From: Clostridia bacterium
GTDB taxonomy: Bacteria; Bacillota; Clostridia; Oscillospirales; Butyricicoccaceae
DNA: 33,261 nucleotides
Assembly: GCA_017521295.1 (NCBI GenBank)
Contig: JAFXDF010000097.1
Location: 1-33,261 of the forward strand
Direction of reading: 5' to 3'
Shown one piece after another: positions 16,244 to 23,940 of the stretch. How positions within the stretch are numbered: position 1 is the stretch's first letter; the number at the start of each line of letters is the position of its first letter. Under the pieces are notes generated by a model. That model made no database searches. It saw nothing but the letters and a program-made list of their open reading frames with translations, and was not told the origin of the DNA. The position numbers were made by a program, and so were the translations under genes.

Positions 16244-16576
16244 ATGTCGCTGACATCCGATATCATTCGCGGCCATACCGAAACGATCATCCTGGCACAG
16301 CTGCTGGAACACGACAGCTATGGCTATGAGATCAACAAGGCCATCCGCGACCGCACCGGCGGCCAGTACGAGGCCAAGGAGGGCACCCTCTACACCGCCT
16401 TCCGCCGTCTGGAGCAGGCCGGATATATCCGCTCCTATTGGGGCGACGAAAGCGCCGGCGCCCGCCGCCGGTACTATGCTATCACCGACGAAGGACGAAC
16501 TTTTTACAACGAAAACAAGACCGAGTGGCAGCGCATCAAGCACATCATCGACTGTCTGATCGGTACCGATTGCTGA
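16244..16576 (+). CDS. PadR-family transcriptional regulator
   Basis: From ATG at 16244 the product has 110 residues: MSLTSDIIRGHTETIILAQL, then SYGYEINKAI, the wing segment EGTLYTAFRRLEQAGYI and RRRYYAITDEGR, which together define the PadR winged helix. A TTG-started longer frame would run through the promoter and is rejected; GGAGG at 16232-16236 supports the ATG. It is followed 17 nt later by a DUF4097-type gene, an association common in Firmicutes where PadR represses a membrane-stress or envelope gene set. The promoter overlaps candidate operator half-sites. Confidence 0.93.
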   Translation: MSLTSDIIRGHTETIILAQLLEHDSYGYEINKAIRDRTGGQYEAKEGTLYTAFRRLEQAGYIRSYWGDESAGARRRYYAITDEGRTFYNENKTEWQRIKHIIDCLIGTDC

Positions 16577-16593
16577 AGGAGGCAACTGAACAT

Positions 16594-17865
16594 ATGAATG
16601 AGCAACTGCGTGAACTGGTGCAGAACCGTCTGAGCGGCGCTGTCAACTGCCCTGCCAAGGAAGAAATCGTGGAAGAGATCACCGCCGACCTCACCGCAAA
16701 ATACAACGATCTGCTGGACTGCGGCATGGAGCCCGAAGCCGCTCTGGCCAAGGTGCAGGAGGGCATCGGCGATCTGAGCGAGGTGGTAGCCTTTATCAAC
16801 GAGGCCAACCGCCGTTCGGAGGAGGCCAGCAAGACCTCCAACAACCCCTTTGCCGGTCTGGATGAGCTGATGCGGCAGATGGGCAAGAATTTGAAAAATC
16901 TGGAGCCCTCCATGCGGGAGGTGGCTAACGATCTGAAGAGTGCCGCCGGCCACATCGGCGCCGCCGCCAAAGGTCTGGCCCAGGAGTCCCGGGAGCCCCT
17001 GAAGGAAATGGCCCACAATGTGAAGAGCGGCCTCAAGACCACCTGGAAGAACATTTCCGAAAGCTTTGAGGACAGCCGCCACCGGTACGACTACACCGTG
17101 CCTGCCGCCGAACTCACCGGCGTGGAGGTCATCACCTCCAGCGGCGATGTGACCTTTGGCGTGTCCCAGGATGACAATATTTATATCGTGGAGCTGTCCA
17201 AGAGCGAGCTTTCTGAAGATAAGCTGGCCCGTATCCAGACCACCGGCGGCATCCTCACGGTGGCCCAGGGCCAGAAGTACAGCGCCGGTTCGGTGATGTT
17301 CTCCTACGGCATGTTGTCCTCGGATTTCGAGATCTATCTGCCCCAGCGGGCCTGGAACAGCCTGGAGGTCACCACCACCAGCGGTGACGTGGAGCTGGAA
17401 AAGGACCTGGAAGTGGCCAATCTGACCCTGAACACCGTCAGCGGCGACCTGGAGTGCCCCCAGCTGAAGTGCGGCGTGGTGGACATCCACACCACCAGCG
17501 GTGACGTGGAAGTGACCGGCGACTGCTGTGAGGTCCATCTCAAGACCATTTCCGGCGACTGCGCCTTTGAGGGCTCTGCCGACAAGCTGTTTGCCAAGTC
17601 CACCAGCGGCGACCACACCCTGCACATGCGGAACATGCCCTGCGCCATGGAGTTGAACACCGTTTCGGGCGACACCCGGCTGTATCTGCCCGACAACGAC
17701 GGCTTCACCCTGCGCTATCAGCGGGTTTCCGGCGACGTGCGGTCGGACTTCAATCTGAAGACCTCGCTCAGCGACAAGAGCGGCACGGCCGTCTATCTGG
17801 AGGGCGGCGGCCGGAACTACAGTATGCAGACGGTGTCGGGCGATCTCCGGATCTACCGCCGCTGA
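16594..17865 (+). CDS. HAAS/DUF1700-like N-terminus with DUF4097 SGD-repeat beta-helix
   Basis: A 423-residue protein from ATG 16594 with AAGGAGG at 16576-16582. Residues 1-75 (MNEQLRELVQNRL...EPEAALAKVQEGIGD) resemble the HAAS/DUF1700 helical module that accompanies PadR regulators. Residues 85-160 are predicted helical and rich in Lys/Glu. From about 170 to the end the chain is a repetitive beta structure containing nine SGD motifs (SSGDV, TSGDV, VSGDL, TSGDV, ISGDC, TSGDH, VSGDT, VSGDV, VSGDL), one per rung, as in DUF4097 right-handed beta-helices. There is no signal peptide or transmembrane helix, unusual because DUF4097 proteins are often membrane-anchored. Function unknown; probably envelope-stress related. 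Confidence 0.85.
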   Translation: MNEQLRELVQNRLSGAVNCPAKEEIVEEITADLTAKYNDLLDCGMEPEAALAKVQEGIGDLSEVVAFINEANRRSEEASKTSNNPFAGLDELMRQMGKNLKNLEPSMREVANDLKSAAGHIGAAAKGLAQESREPLKEMAHNVKSGLKTTWKNISESFEDSRHRYDYTVPAAELTGVEVITSSGDVTFGVSQDDNIYIVELSKSELSEDKLARIQTTGGILTVAQGQKYSAGSVMFSYGMLSSDFEIYLPQRAWNSLEVTTTSGDVELEKDLEVANLTLNTVSGDLECPQLKCGVVDIHTTSGDVEVTGDCCEVHLKTISGDCAFEGSADKLFAKSTSGDHTLHMRNMPCAMELNTVSGDTRLYLPDNDGFTLRYQRVSGDVRSDFNLKTSLSDKSGTAVYLEGGGRNYSMQTVSGDLRIYRR

Positions 17866-17894
17866 CGACCAAGTGAGAAAAAGGGGGAGCAACC

Positions 17895-18089
17895 ATGAAA
17901 AATCGTATTTATAAGAATCGGGAAGCCAAGATGATCTGCGGCGTGTGCGCCGGCGTGGCCGAGTATTTTGACCTGGACCCCACCCTGGTGCGTGTGGCCT
18001 GGGCGGTGCTGGCCCTGGCGGGAAGCGTGGGCTTTTGGGCCTATGTGATCTGCGCGCTGATCTTCCCCGACAAAAAAGACGTTCTCTGA
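17895..18089 (+). CDS. PspC-domain small membrane protein
   Basis: The 64-residue protein consists of one PspC domain: MICGVCAGVAEYFDLDPTLVRVAW, then a hydrophobic helix WAVLALAGSVGFWAYVICALIF and a charged tail. The GV-AG-A-YF-D-TLVR pattern is diagnostic. PspC proteins act in the phage-shock/envelope-stress response in other bacteria. The gene is 29 nt after the SGD-repeat gene and behind the same promoter, so the operon padR-DUF4097-pspC is a plausible envelope-stress unit. AAGGGGGAG precedes the ATG. Confidence 0.92.
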   Translation: MKNRIYKNREAKMICGVCAGVAEYFDLDPTLVRVAWAVLALAGSVGFWAYVICALIFPDKKDVL

Positions 18090-18106
18090 CAAGCATTCCG
18101 AAAAGG

Positions 18107-18135
18107 CCGCCTGCGGTGTTCCGCAGGCGGTTTTT
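18107..18135 (+). terminator. Terminator of the padR-pspC operon
   Basis: CCGCCTGCGG (18107-18116), TGTT loop, CCGCAGGCGG (18121-18130), then TTTTT. It lies 17 nt after the pspC stop. Confidence 0.9.
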
Positions 18136-18157
18136 ACTGTTTATTTACAATCACCCC

Positions 18158-18186
18158 TTGACTTATTAAGGTACCTGCATTATAAT
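18158..18186 (+). promoter_or_regulatory. Promoter of the ABC transporter-marR operon
   Basis: TTGACT (18158-18163), 17-bp spacer, TATAAT (18181-18186). The spacer contains one of two MarR-type palindromes, indicating repression by steric block. Confidence 0.85.
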
Positions 18187-18200
18187 GAAGGTGCCTTAAT
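18165..18200 (+). promoter_or_regulatory. Twin MarR-type operators
   Basis: Two copies of a palindrome close to ATTAAGGTGCCTTAAT: ATTAAGGTACCTGCAT (18165-18180, in the promoter spacer) and ATGAAGGTGCCTTAAT (18185-18200, overlapping the end of the -10 and start site). Their centres are exactly 20 bp apart, about two helical turns on the same face. Together they also form a larger dyad TTATTAAGGTACC...GGTGCCTTAATAA. Confidence 0.75.
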
Positions 18201-18221
18201 AAATAGAAAGGAGCTGATCGG

Positions 18222-20087
18222 ATGTCCCGTAACCGTATTTCGTTTGATCTGGCCGAACGCCTGGACAAGGCCCCGGCCCCCACTGTCACCCTTTCCCTTT
18301 TGGGACGTATTTTCTCTTTCCTCAAGCCCTACACAGCCTATCTGGTCGCTTCTTTTGGAGTGATCGTCCTTTCCGCCGGTCTGGGCGTGGCCCCTTCCCT
18401 GCTTACCGGCGCCATCATTGACAAGGGCCTGCTTGCCGGGGATCTTGCCCTTTTGTGTCAGCTGGTACTGCTGTCGCTGATCCTGCTGGTGGTGTCCTCC
18501 GGCCTGGGCCTTTTGGAGTCCTGGCTGAGCGCCAACATCGCCCAGGGAGTCACCTGCGACATGAAAAACCGTATGTACAGCCACCTGCAGACCATGCCCC
18601 ACCGGTTCTTCACCGACACCAAGCAGGGGGAGATCATCACCCGCATGACCGAGGATATCTCGGGCGTCCGGTCGGTGATCACCCAGACCCTGGCCTCCAC
18701 CCTGCGCAACGTGAGCACCATCGTCATCACCCTGGTGGCCCTTTACCGCACCAACTGGGTGCTGGCCACCGCGGGCGTGGTGCTGCTGCCCCTGTTCATC
18801 CTGCCCACCCGGCTGGCCGGTAAGCGCCGCTGGGCCATCACCCGGCAGATCCAGCAAAAGCGGGATGAAAGCAACCAGATGCTCAACGAGACCCTCAGCG
18901 TTTCCGGCCAGCTGCTGGTGAAGCTGTTCGGCCGGGAAGGGGACGAAAACCGCAAGTATCGGGAGATCAACGACGAGATCCGCAAGCTGACCGTCACCGA
19001 GACCCTCACCGGCCGCCTGTTTATGTCCACCATCCAGATCTTCAGCAGCTTTACCCCCCAGCTGATCTATCTTCTGGGCGGTCTGCTGATGATGAAGGGT
19101 TCTTTTGGCCCGGCGGTCACCGTGGGCGAGATCTCCATCATCGTGTCGCTGATGACCCGCCTCCACCGGCCGGTGGACGATCTGTTGAACATCCACGTGG
19201 ATATCACCCGGTCGCTGGCCCTGTTTGAGCGTTTGTTCGCCTATTACGACATGGTGCCCGACATCGCCGACCGGGAGGGCGCCGTGGAGGTGCCCCGGCT
19301 GAAGGGCCAGGTCACCTATGAGCATGTCACCTTCGGCTACCGTCCCGACGCCCCCGTGCTGAAGGACGTGAGCTTCCGGGTGGAGCCCGGCTGCTCCTAT
19401 GCCTTTGTGGGCGGCTCGGGCGCCGGCAAGAGCACCCTCATCACCCTGCTGCCCCGGCTGTACGACGTGATGGGCGGAAGCATCTCCATCGACGGGATGG
19501 ATATCCGGGACATGACCCTGGCTTCCCTGCGGCGGAACATCGGCATGGTGTCTCAGGACACCTACCTGTTCAACGGCACCATCGCGGAAAATCTGCGGTA
19601 CGCCAAGCCCGACGCCACCCGGGAGGAGATCGAGGAGGCCTGTAAAAAGGCCCACATCCACGATTTCATCGCTTCCCTGCCCCAGGGCTACGACACCCTG
19701 GTGGGCAACCGGGGCCTGCGGCTTTCGGGCGGTGAAAAGCAGCGGCTGTCCATCGCCCGGGTGATCCTCAAGGATCCCCCCATCCTGCTGCTGGACGAAG
19801 CCACCTCCGCGCTGGATTCCATTTCCGAAAGCCACATCCAGGCGGCCATCAAGCCCCTGCTGGAAAGCCGCACCTCTCTGGTGGTGGCCCACCGTCTGTC
19901 CACCATCGTAGCCTCCGACAAGATCCTGGTGGTGGATGGGGGCGGCATCGCCGCCTCGGGCACCCACAGCCAGCTGCTGGAGCGTTCGCCCCTGTACAAA
20001 AAACTGTTTGAGACCCAATTTACCGTGCCTGTAAAGGAGGATGACCATGGAACAACTGACCATTCGTTTGATGGAAGAGCTGCGTAA
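18222..20087 (+). CDS. ABC exporter half-transporter (permease-ATPase fusion)
   Basis: A 621-residue type IV half-transporter. Six hydrophobic helices fall between about residues 36 and 315, and the coupling/intracellular loops are typical (HRFFTDTKQGEIITRMTEDI). The ATPase has Walker A GGSGAGKS at 397-404, Q-loop near 445, signature LSGGEKQR at 501-508, Walker B ILLLDEA at 521-527 and switch His557. It should work as a homodimer, or as a heterodimer with a subunit encoded elsewhere. The downstream gene encodes a MarR regulator overlapping by 41 nt. Such MarR-controlled exporters often remove drugs or toxic metabolites; the substrate is unknown. AAAGGAG precedes the ATG. Confidence 0.93.
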   Translation: MSRNRISFDLAERLDKAPAPTVTLSLLGRIFSFLKPYTAYLVASFGVIVLSAGLGVAPSLLTGAIIDKGLLAGDLALLCQLVLLSLILLVVSSGLGLLESWLSANIAQGVTCDMKNRMYSHLQTMPHRFFTDTKQGEIITRMTEDISGVRSVITQTLASTLRNVSTIVITLVALYRTNWVLATAGVVLLPLFILPTRLAGKRRWAITRQIQQKRDESNQMLNETLSVSGQLLVKLFGREGDENRKYREINDEIRKLTVTETLTGRLFMSTIQIFSSFTPQLIYLLGGLLMMKGSFGPAVTVGEISIIVSLMTRLHRPVDDLLNIHVDITRSLALFERLFAYYDMVPDIADREGAVEVPRLKGQVTYEHVTFGYRPDAPVLKDVSFRVEPGCSYAFVGGSGAGKSTLITLLPRLYDVMGGSISIDGMDIRDMTLASLRRNIGMVSQDTYLFNGTIAENLRYAKPDATREEIEEACKKAHIHDFIASLPQGYDTLVGNRGLRLSGGEKQRLSIARVILKDPPILLLDEATSALDSISESHIQAAIKPLLESRTSLVVAHRLSTIVASDKILVVDGGGIAASGTHSQLLERSPLYKKLFETQFTVPVKEDDHGTTDHSFDGRAA

Positions 20088-20505
20088 AAACGCCATTCTT
20101 GTGCGCCGCAGCTTTCACCGGCCGGGCCCCCAGGTGGGCAGCCACAGCCGCCTGTTGACCCTGCTGCTGGAAAACCCCGGCATCAGCCAGAAATCCCTGT
20201 GCCAGCTGCTGCACATCCGGCCTCAGTCTTTAGGCGAGCAGCTGTTCAAGCTGGAGAGCGCCGGCCTGCTGACCCGGCAGAGCAACCGGCATGACCGGCG
20301 GATCTTCAACCTGTACCTCACCGAGGCAGGTGTGACCGAGGCCAAGGCCCTGGACGCCCAGCACGACGCCACCCGCCGGAAGATCTTTTCCGACATGACG
20401 GAGGAGGACATGACCGCCCTGCTTACTCTGCTGGAAAAGCTCAACGCCTCCATCGTGAACAATGTGGAGCTGCCCGAGCCCCACCGGCATTTCCCCGAAG
20501 AATAA
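20047..20505 (+). CDS. MarR-family transcriptional regulator
   Basis: From ATG at 20047 the product has 152 residues with the MarR winged helix: HSRLLTLLLENPGISQKSLCQLLHIRPQSLGEQLFKLESAGLLTRQSNRHDRRIFNLYLTEAG, where the D-R-R-IFNLYLTEAG end is the wing. An ATG 6 nt upstream touches the AAAGGAGG and is too close to use. It overlaps the end of the exporter gene by 41 nt, so the two are co-expressed. The paired palindromes in the exporter promoter are the likely target, giving a self-limiting efflux circuit opened by a ligand. Confidence 0.93.
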   Translation: MEQLTIRLMEELRKNAILVRRSFHRPGPQVGSHSRLLTLLLENPGISQKSLCQLLHIRPQSLGEQLFKLESAGLLTRQSNRHDRRIFNLYLTEAGVTEAKALDAQHDATRRKIFSDMTEEDMTALLTLLEKLNASIVNNVELPEPHRHFPEE

Positions 20506-20508
20506 AGA

Positions 20509-20534
20509 AAAAGCACTCCTTTCGGAGTGCTTTT
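20509..20534. terminator. Bidirectional terminator
   Basis: AAAAGCACTCC (20509-20519), loop TTTC, GGAGTGCTTTT (20524-20534). A perfect 11-bp stem between the convergent marR and arginase genes. Confidence 0.88.
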
Positions 20535-20538
20535 CTCG

Positions 20539-21435
20539 TTAATAAACCACTTTTCCCAGGGCTGACTGGATGAGCTCGGAGGCCAGGATGCCGGTCTTGT
20601 TGCGCTCGTCCAGGATGGGGTTGACCTCCACCATGTCCAGGCTCACCAGCTTGCCGCTTTCGGCCAGGGTCTCCACCGCCAGGAAGGCTTCCCGAACGGT
20701 GAGTCCGCTGTGGACCACCGTACCGGTGCCCGGTGCCGCCTCCGGCGTGATGGCGTCCACATCAAAGCTGAGATGAATACCGGCGGTACCGTTGCCCGCC
20801 ACCTCCAGCGCCCGATGCATGATCTCGCCCATGCCGAACCGGTCAATGACATTGATGGGGAACACGGTGATGCCGGCGGCCTTCATCCGGCGGCGCTCTT
20901 CGTCGTCGATATCCCGGCCGCCGATCTGGACGCAGTGCCGGGGGTCCACAAACACCGGCCCCTGGCCAAAGTCCACCATACAATCAGGGCCGTGGCCGCA
21001 GACCGCCGAAAAGGGCATACCGTGCATATTGCCGGTGAGGGTGCTCTCCTGGTTGTTCCAGTCGCCGTGGGCGTCGATCCAGATGACGCCCAGGCCGCCT
21101 CTGGGTGCAAAATGAGCGGCGGAAGCCGCCACACTGCCGGCGGCGATGCTGTGGTCACCGCCCAGGGTGATGGGAAAATGACCGCGGGCCAGACTGTGGG
21201 TGACGGCCTCGAAGAGGCGTCGGTTCACGTCCACCACCTGTGTATAATACCGCAGGTCAGGCAGGCTCTCCCCCTCGGACAGGGGCACGATATCCCCACA
21301 GTCATGGACGGTATGACCCAGGTTGGCCAAGCCTTCGCAAAGGCCGCCGTAACGGATGGCCATGGGGCCCATGGCCACCCCTCGTTTGGAAGCGCCCAGG
21401 TCCATCTGGACGCCGATGATATCCAGTTCGCGCAC
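20539..21435 (-). CDS. Arginase/ureohydrolase family enzyme
   Basis: The 298-residue protein starts at GTG (21435) and has the full set of ureohydrolase metal ligands: His95 (LGGDHS), Asp121, His123 and Asp125 (IDAHGDWN), Asp225 and Asp227 (SFDVDA). LTGNMHGMP (133-141) and EAAPGTGTVVHSGLT (232-246) favour arginase over agmatinase. It would hydrolyse arginine to ornithine and urea using Mn2+. The first ligand loop reads DAHGDWN where arginases normally have DAHADIN, a mild deviation. It is 19 nt downstream of the CDF transporter gene, so a shared transcript is likely; a metal link (Mn) is possible but unproven. Confidence 0.9.
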   Translation of the reverse strand: MRELDIIGVQMDLGASKRGVAMGPMAIRYGGLCEGLANLGHTVHDCGDIVPLSEGESLPDLRYYTQVVDVNRRLFEAVTHSLARGHFPITLGGDHSIAAGSVAASAAHFAPRGGLGVIWIDAHGDWNNQESTLTGNMHGMPFSAVCGHGPDCMVDFGQGPVFVDPRHCVQIGGRDIDDEERRRMKAAGITVFPINVIDRFGMGEIMHRALEVAGNGTAGIHLSFDVDAITPEAAPGTGTVVHSGLTVREAFLAVETLAESGKLVSLDMVEVNPILDERNKTGILASELIQSALGKVVY

Positions 21436-21454
21436 AGCGCACCGCCTTTCGTTT

Positions 21455-22630
21455 TTACTCTTTGGAAGCGTAGATGCGATCCACCGTCACAACGGCGTTG
21501 TAGTTGCCGTCCAGCAGGCTGACGATCTCCTCCACCTGGCGGCGGATCTCGCCGTCGGGCAGCTTCACGTCAAAGGGACAGGCCACGTCAAAGATCAGAT
21601 TGGTGTGGGTGGGGCCGGTGACCATGCGGAAGTCGTGGACGGTGATGCGCCGGTCGATGACCTGCACCAGCTGGCACATTTTGCTCCGCATACGCAGCAC
21701 TTCCTGGTCGTCGGTGACGATGGGGTCCATGTGGATGACGGCGTCACAGCGGAAGGTGTCCCGCAGGGTCTGCTCCACCAGGTCGATGGTGTCGTGCATC
21801 TGCAGCAGATCGCCGTCGGCAGGCACCTCGGCATGGAGGGAGATCATCATGCGGCCGGGGCCGTAGTCGTGGACCACCAGGTCGTGGATGGACTGGATGG
21901 GGGGATACTCCAGCACGGTCTTTTCGATCTCGGCCACCAGTTCGGGATCGGGAGCCTGGCCCAGCAGGGGATCGACGGTCTCCTTGGCGGCCTTGATGCC
22001 GGCAAAGAGGATGAAGCCAGCCACCGCCAGACCCACCCAGCCGTCGATGTTCACGCTGAAGAAATGGGCGATGAGCGTCGCGGCCAGAACGGCGGCGGTG
22101 GAAATGCTGTCGCTGAGGCTGTCGGCGGCGGTGGCCTTCATGGCGGCCGAGTTGATCTTGTCGCCGATGCGGCGGTTATAGTGGGACATGTACAGTTTTC
22201 CGGCGATACCCATCACCAGAATGGCCACCGAAAGCCAGCTGAACTCAATGGGCTCGGGAGCACGGATCTTTTGAAAAGAGCTCTGCAAAAGCTCAAAGCC
22301 CATGAGCAGAATGAGCACCGACACCGCCAGACCGGAGAGATATTCCATACGGCCGTGACCGAAGGGGTGGTCGGGGTCGGGCTTCTGTCCGGCCAGCTTG
22401 AAGCCCACGATGGTCACCAGGCTGGAGCCGGCGTCCGACAGGTTGTTGAAGGCGTCGGCGGTGATGGCGATGGAGCCGCTGATGGTACCTGCAAAGAACT
22501 TTGCCAAAAACAGCAGCAGATTGAGGGCGATGCCCACGCCGCCGCACAGCACGCCGTACCTGCGGCGTACCTCAGGATCGGTGACCTGTTCATGATCGGG
22601 GATCAGCCACCGGGAAAGAAGTGTAACCAT
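21455..22630 (-). CDS. Cation diffusion facilitator (CDF) transporter
   Basis: A 391-residue CDF protein with six hydrophobic helices in residues 27-215. ADAFNNLSDAGSS (58-70, helix 2) and AADSLSDS (169-176, helix 5; Asp171, Asp175) form the metal site, and HPFGHGRMEYLSG (88-100) is the classic CDF loop. At helix 2 the residue pairing with Asp66 is Asn62, where zinc CDFs have His or Asp, so metal choice may differ (Mn2+ or others). The cytoplasmic dimer domain follows (VVHDYGPGRMMISLHAEVP), and about 85 further C-terminal residues exceed the usual length. Start has GAGGT upstream. It would export a divalent cation. Confidence 0.92.
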   Translation of the reverse strand: MVTLLSRWLIPDHEQVTDPEVRRRYGVLCGGVGIALNLLLFLAKFFAGTISGSIAITADAFNNLSDAGSSLVTIVGFKLAGQKPDPDHPFGHGRMEYLSGLAVSVLILLMGFELLQSSFQKIRAPEPIEFSWLSVAILVMGIAGKLYMSHYNRRIGDKINSAAMKATAADSLSDSISTAAVLAATLIAHFFSVNIDGWVGLAVAGFILFAGIKAAKETVDPLLGQAPDPELVAEIEKTVLEYPPIQSIHDLVVHDYGPGRMMISLHAEVPADGDLLQMHDTIDLVEQTLRDTFRCDAVIHMDPIVTDDQEVLRMRSKMCQLVQVIDRRITVHDFRMVTGPTHTNLIFDVACPFDVKLPDGEIRRQVEEIVSLLDGNYNAVVTVDRIYASKE

Positions 22631-22650
22631 TGTTTTGATACCTCACACAG

Positions 22651-22681
22651 AAAAGTACCGCAGGAGCGGCTGCTCCTGCGG
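22651..22681 (-). terminator. Hairpin terminator between zinc-ribbon and CDF genes
   Basis: CCGCAGGAGC (22658-22667), four-base loop, GCTCCTGCGG (22672-22681); on the minus strand TACTTTTC follows. With only about 20 nt left before the CDF start codon, CDF and arginase are likely expressed by read-through. Confidence 0.7.
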
Positions 22682-22696
22682 TTTGGTCTTGCGAAC

Positions 22697-23098
22697 TTAC
22701 TGCTGCGCGCCGCAGTTGCTGCAGAACTTGGAGTCCTCAGCCACCACCGCACCGCACTGGGCGCAGTGGCGCTCCAGAATGGGCTGGGGCTCTTCCTCAA
22801 CGGGAGCTTCCTCTTCCACAGGCTCTTCGGGCGTCTTGAGAATCTCGATCTGCTGCTGCAGGGCCTCGATGCTCTCGTTGGCGGCAACGATGCTCTCGCA
22901 CAGGGCGATGACCTGGGGATCGGTGACGGTACCCTCCTGGAACTGTGCCCACAGCAGGTCGCCGATCTGACACTTGAACTGCTCGATGGAGTCGTTCTCG
23001 CTCTTGATCTTCATATTCAGCTTGCCCACCTCGATGGCGGTATTGGCAGATTCTTTGGCGGACTTTGCCGCGGCAGCGATTTTGTCAAAAAATGCCAT
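22697..23098 (-). CDS. Coiled-coil protein with C-terminal zinc ribbon
   Basis: A 133-residue soluble protein. Residues 1-90 are helical with Ala/Lys/Glu-rich heptads, residues 89-106 are an acidic Pro/Glu linker (TPEEPVEEEAPVEEEP), and the end is a zinc ribbon with Cys112-x2-Cys115 and Cys126-x2-Cys129 (HCAQCGAVVAEDSKFCSNCG). Such small ribbon proteins are common in Firmicutes with no assigned function. AGAGGAGG lies 8 nt before the ATG and an extended -10 promoter is upstream. The role is unknown; a scaffold or adaptor is possible. Confidence 0.8.
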   Translation of the reverse strand: MAFFDKIAAAAKSAKESANTAIEVGKLNMKIKSENDSIEQFKCQIGDLLWAQFQEGTVTDPQVIALCESIVAANESIEALQQQIEILKTPEEPVEEEAPVEEEPQPILERHCAQCGAVVAEDSKFCSNCGAQQ

Positions 23099-23149
23099 TT
23101 TACAGACCTCCTCTATCGTTTCAAATGGATGTTTTTGGTGATTGAGTTT

Positions 23150-23155
23150 AGTATA
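23150..23155 (-). promoter_or_regulatory. Extended -10 promoter of the zinc-ribbon gene
   Basis: On the minus strand TGT-TATACT (TG at the extended -10 position); the -35 region (TGGAAT at 17 bp) is poor. It diverges from the ung promoter. Confidence 0.5.
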
Positions 23156-23198
23156 ACATAATTATGCACAGAATTCCATGCCTGTGAAGGATTTTTCT

Positions 23199-23226
23199 TT
23201 GCGACGGGCCGTTTCTGTGCTATACT
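23199..23226 (+). promoter_or_regulatory. Promoter of ung
   Basis: TTGCGA (23199-23204), 16-bp spacer, TATACT (23221-23226) preceded by TGC, an extended -10. The ung ribosome binding site (GGAGG) and ATG follow 31 nt later. Confidence 0.6.
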
Positions 23227-23256
23227 GTAGAAAAAAGGAAAAACGGAGGGGTAACC

Positions 23257-23928
23257 ATGGCCATTTTCGGCAACCGGTGGGACGACATTCTGAAGGAAGA
23301 TCTGGAAAGTCCGTCCTATCAGCAGCTGCGGCAGTTTTTGAAAGAGGAATATGCCTCGGGGCCGGTCTATCCCCCTATGAACGATGTGTTCAACGCCCTG
23401 CGGTACACCGACTATGACAAGGTGAAGGTGGTGCTGCTGGGCCAGGATCCCTATCACGGCCCGGGGCAGGCCCACGGCCTGGCCTTTTCGGTGCAGAGAG
23501 GCGTCAAGATCCCGCCCTCCCTGCAGAATATGTACAAGGAGCTGCAGACCGACCTGGGCTGCACCATCCCCAGCCACGGCAATCTGGTGGAGTGGGCCAA
23601 CCAGGGAGTGCTGATGCTCAACACGGTGCTCACCGTGCGGGAGGCCCAGCCCAACTCCCACAAGAATAAGGGTTGGGAGCAGTTCACCGACAGCATCATC
23701 CGCCATCTGGACAGGCGGGAGATCCCCATGGTGTTCCTCCTGTGGGGCGCCAACGCCCGGGCCAAGATCCCCCTGATCCACGGTATGCAGCATCTGGTGC
23801 TGGCAGCGCCCCACCCCAGCCCCCTTTCGGCCTACCAGGGCTTCTTTGGCTGCCGCCATTTTTCCACCGCCAATGAATTTCTCAAAAACTGTGGCCAGTC
23901 GCCCATCGACTGGCAGATCCATGACTAA
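23257..23928 (+). CDS. ung: Uracil-DNA glycosylase (family 1)
   Basis: A 223-residue enzyme of normal length. LLGQDPYHGPGQAHGLAFS (60-78) contains catalytic Asp64 and the water-activating loop, LNTVLTVREAQPNSHKNKGW (121-140) is the uracil-recognition segment, and HPSPLSAYQGFFG (186-198) carries catalytic His186. It removes uracil from DNA to begin base-excision repair. The gene has its own promoter, and a nitroreductase gene follows after 12 nt. Typical in every respect. Confidence 0.97.
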   Translation: MAIFGNRWDDILKEDLESPSYQQLRQFLKEEYASGPVYPPMNDVFNALRYTDYDKVKVVLLGQDPYHGPGQAHGLAFSVQRGVKIPPSLQNMYKELQTDLGCTIPSHGNLVEWANQGVLMLNTVLTVREAQPNSHKNKGWEQFTDSIIRHLDRREIPMVFLLWGANARAKIPLIHGMQHLVLAAPHPSPLSAYQGFFGCRHFSTANEFLKNCGQSPIDWQIHD

Positions 23929-23940
23929 GGAGGAATACCC

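Noticed and set aside
16504..18096. Long minus-strand frame opposite the padR/DUF4097/pspC genes
   Set aside because: Antisense shadow with biased composition; the plus-strand genes have motifs, ribosome binding sites and a promoter.
18180..20096. Long minus-strand frame opposite the ABC exporter
   Set aside because: The exporter has all ABC motifs; the antisense frame is repetitive Gly/His/Gln-rich shadow.
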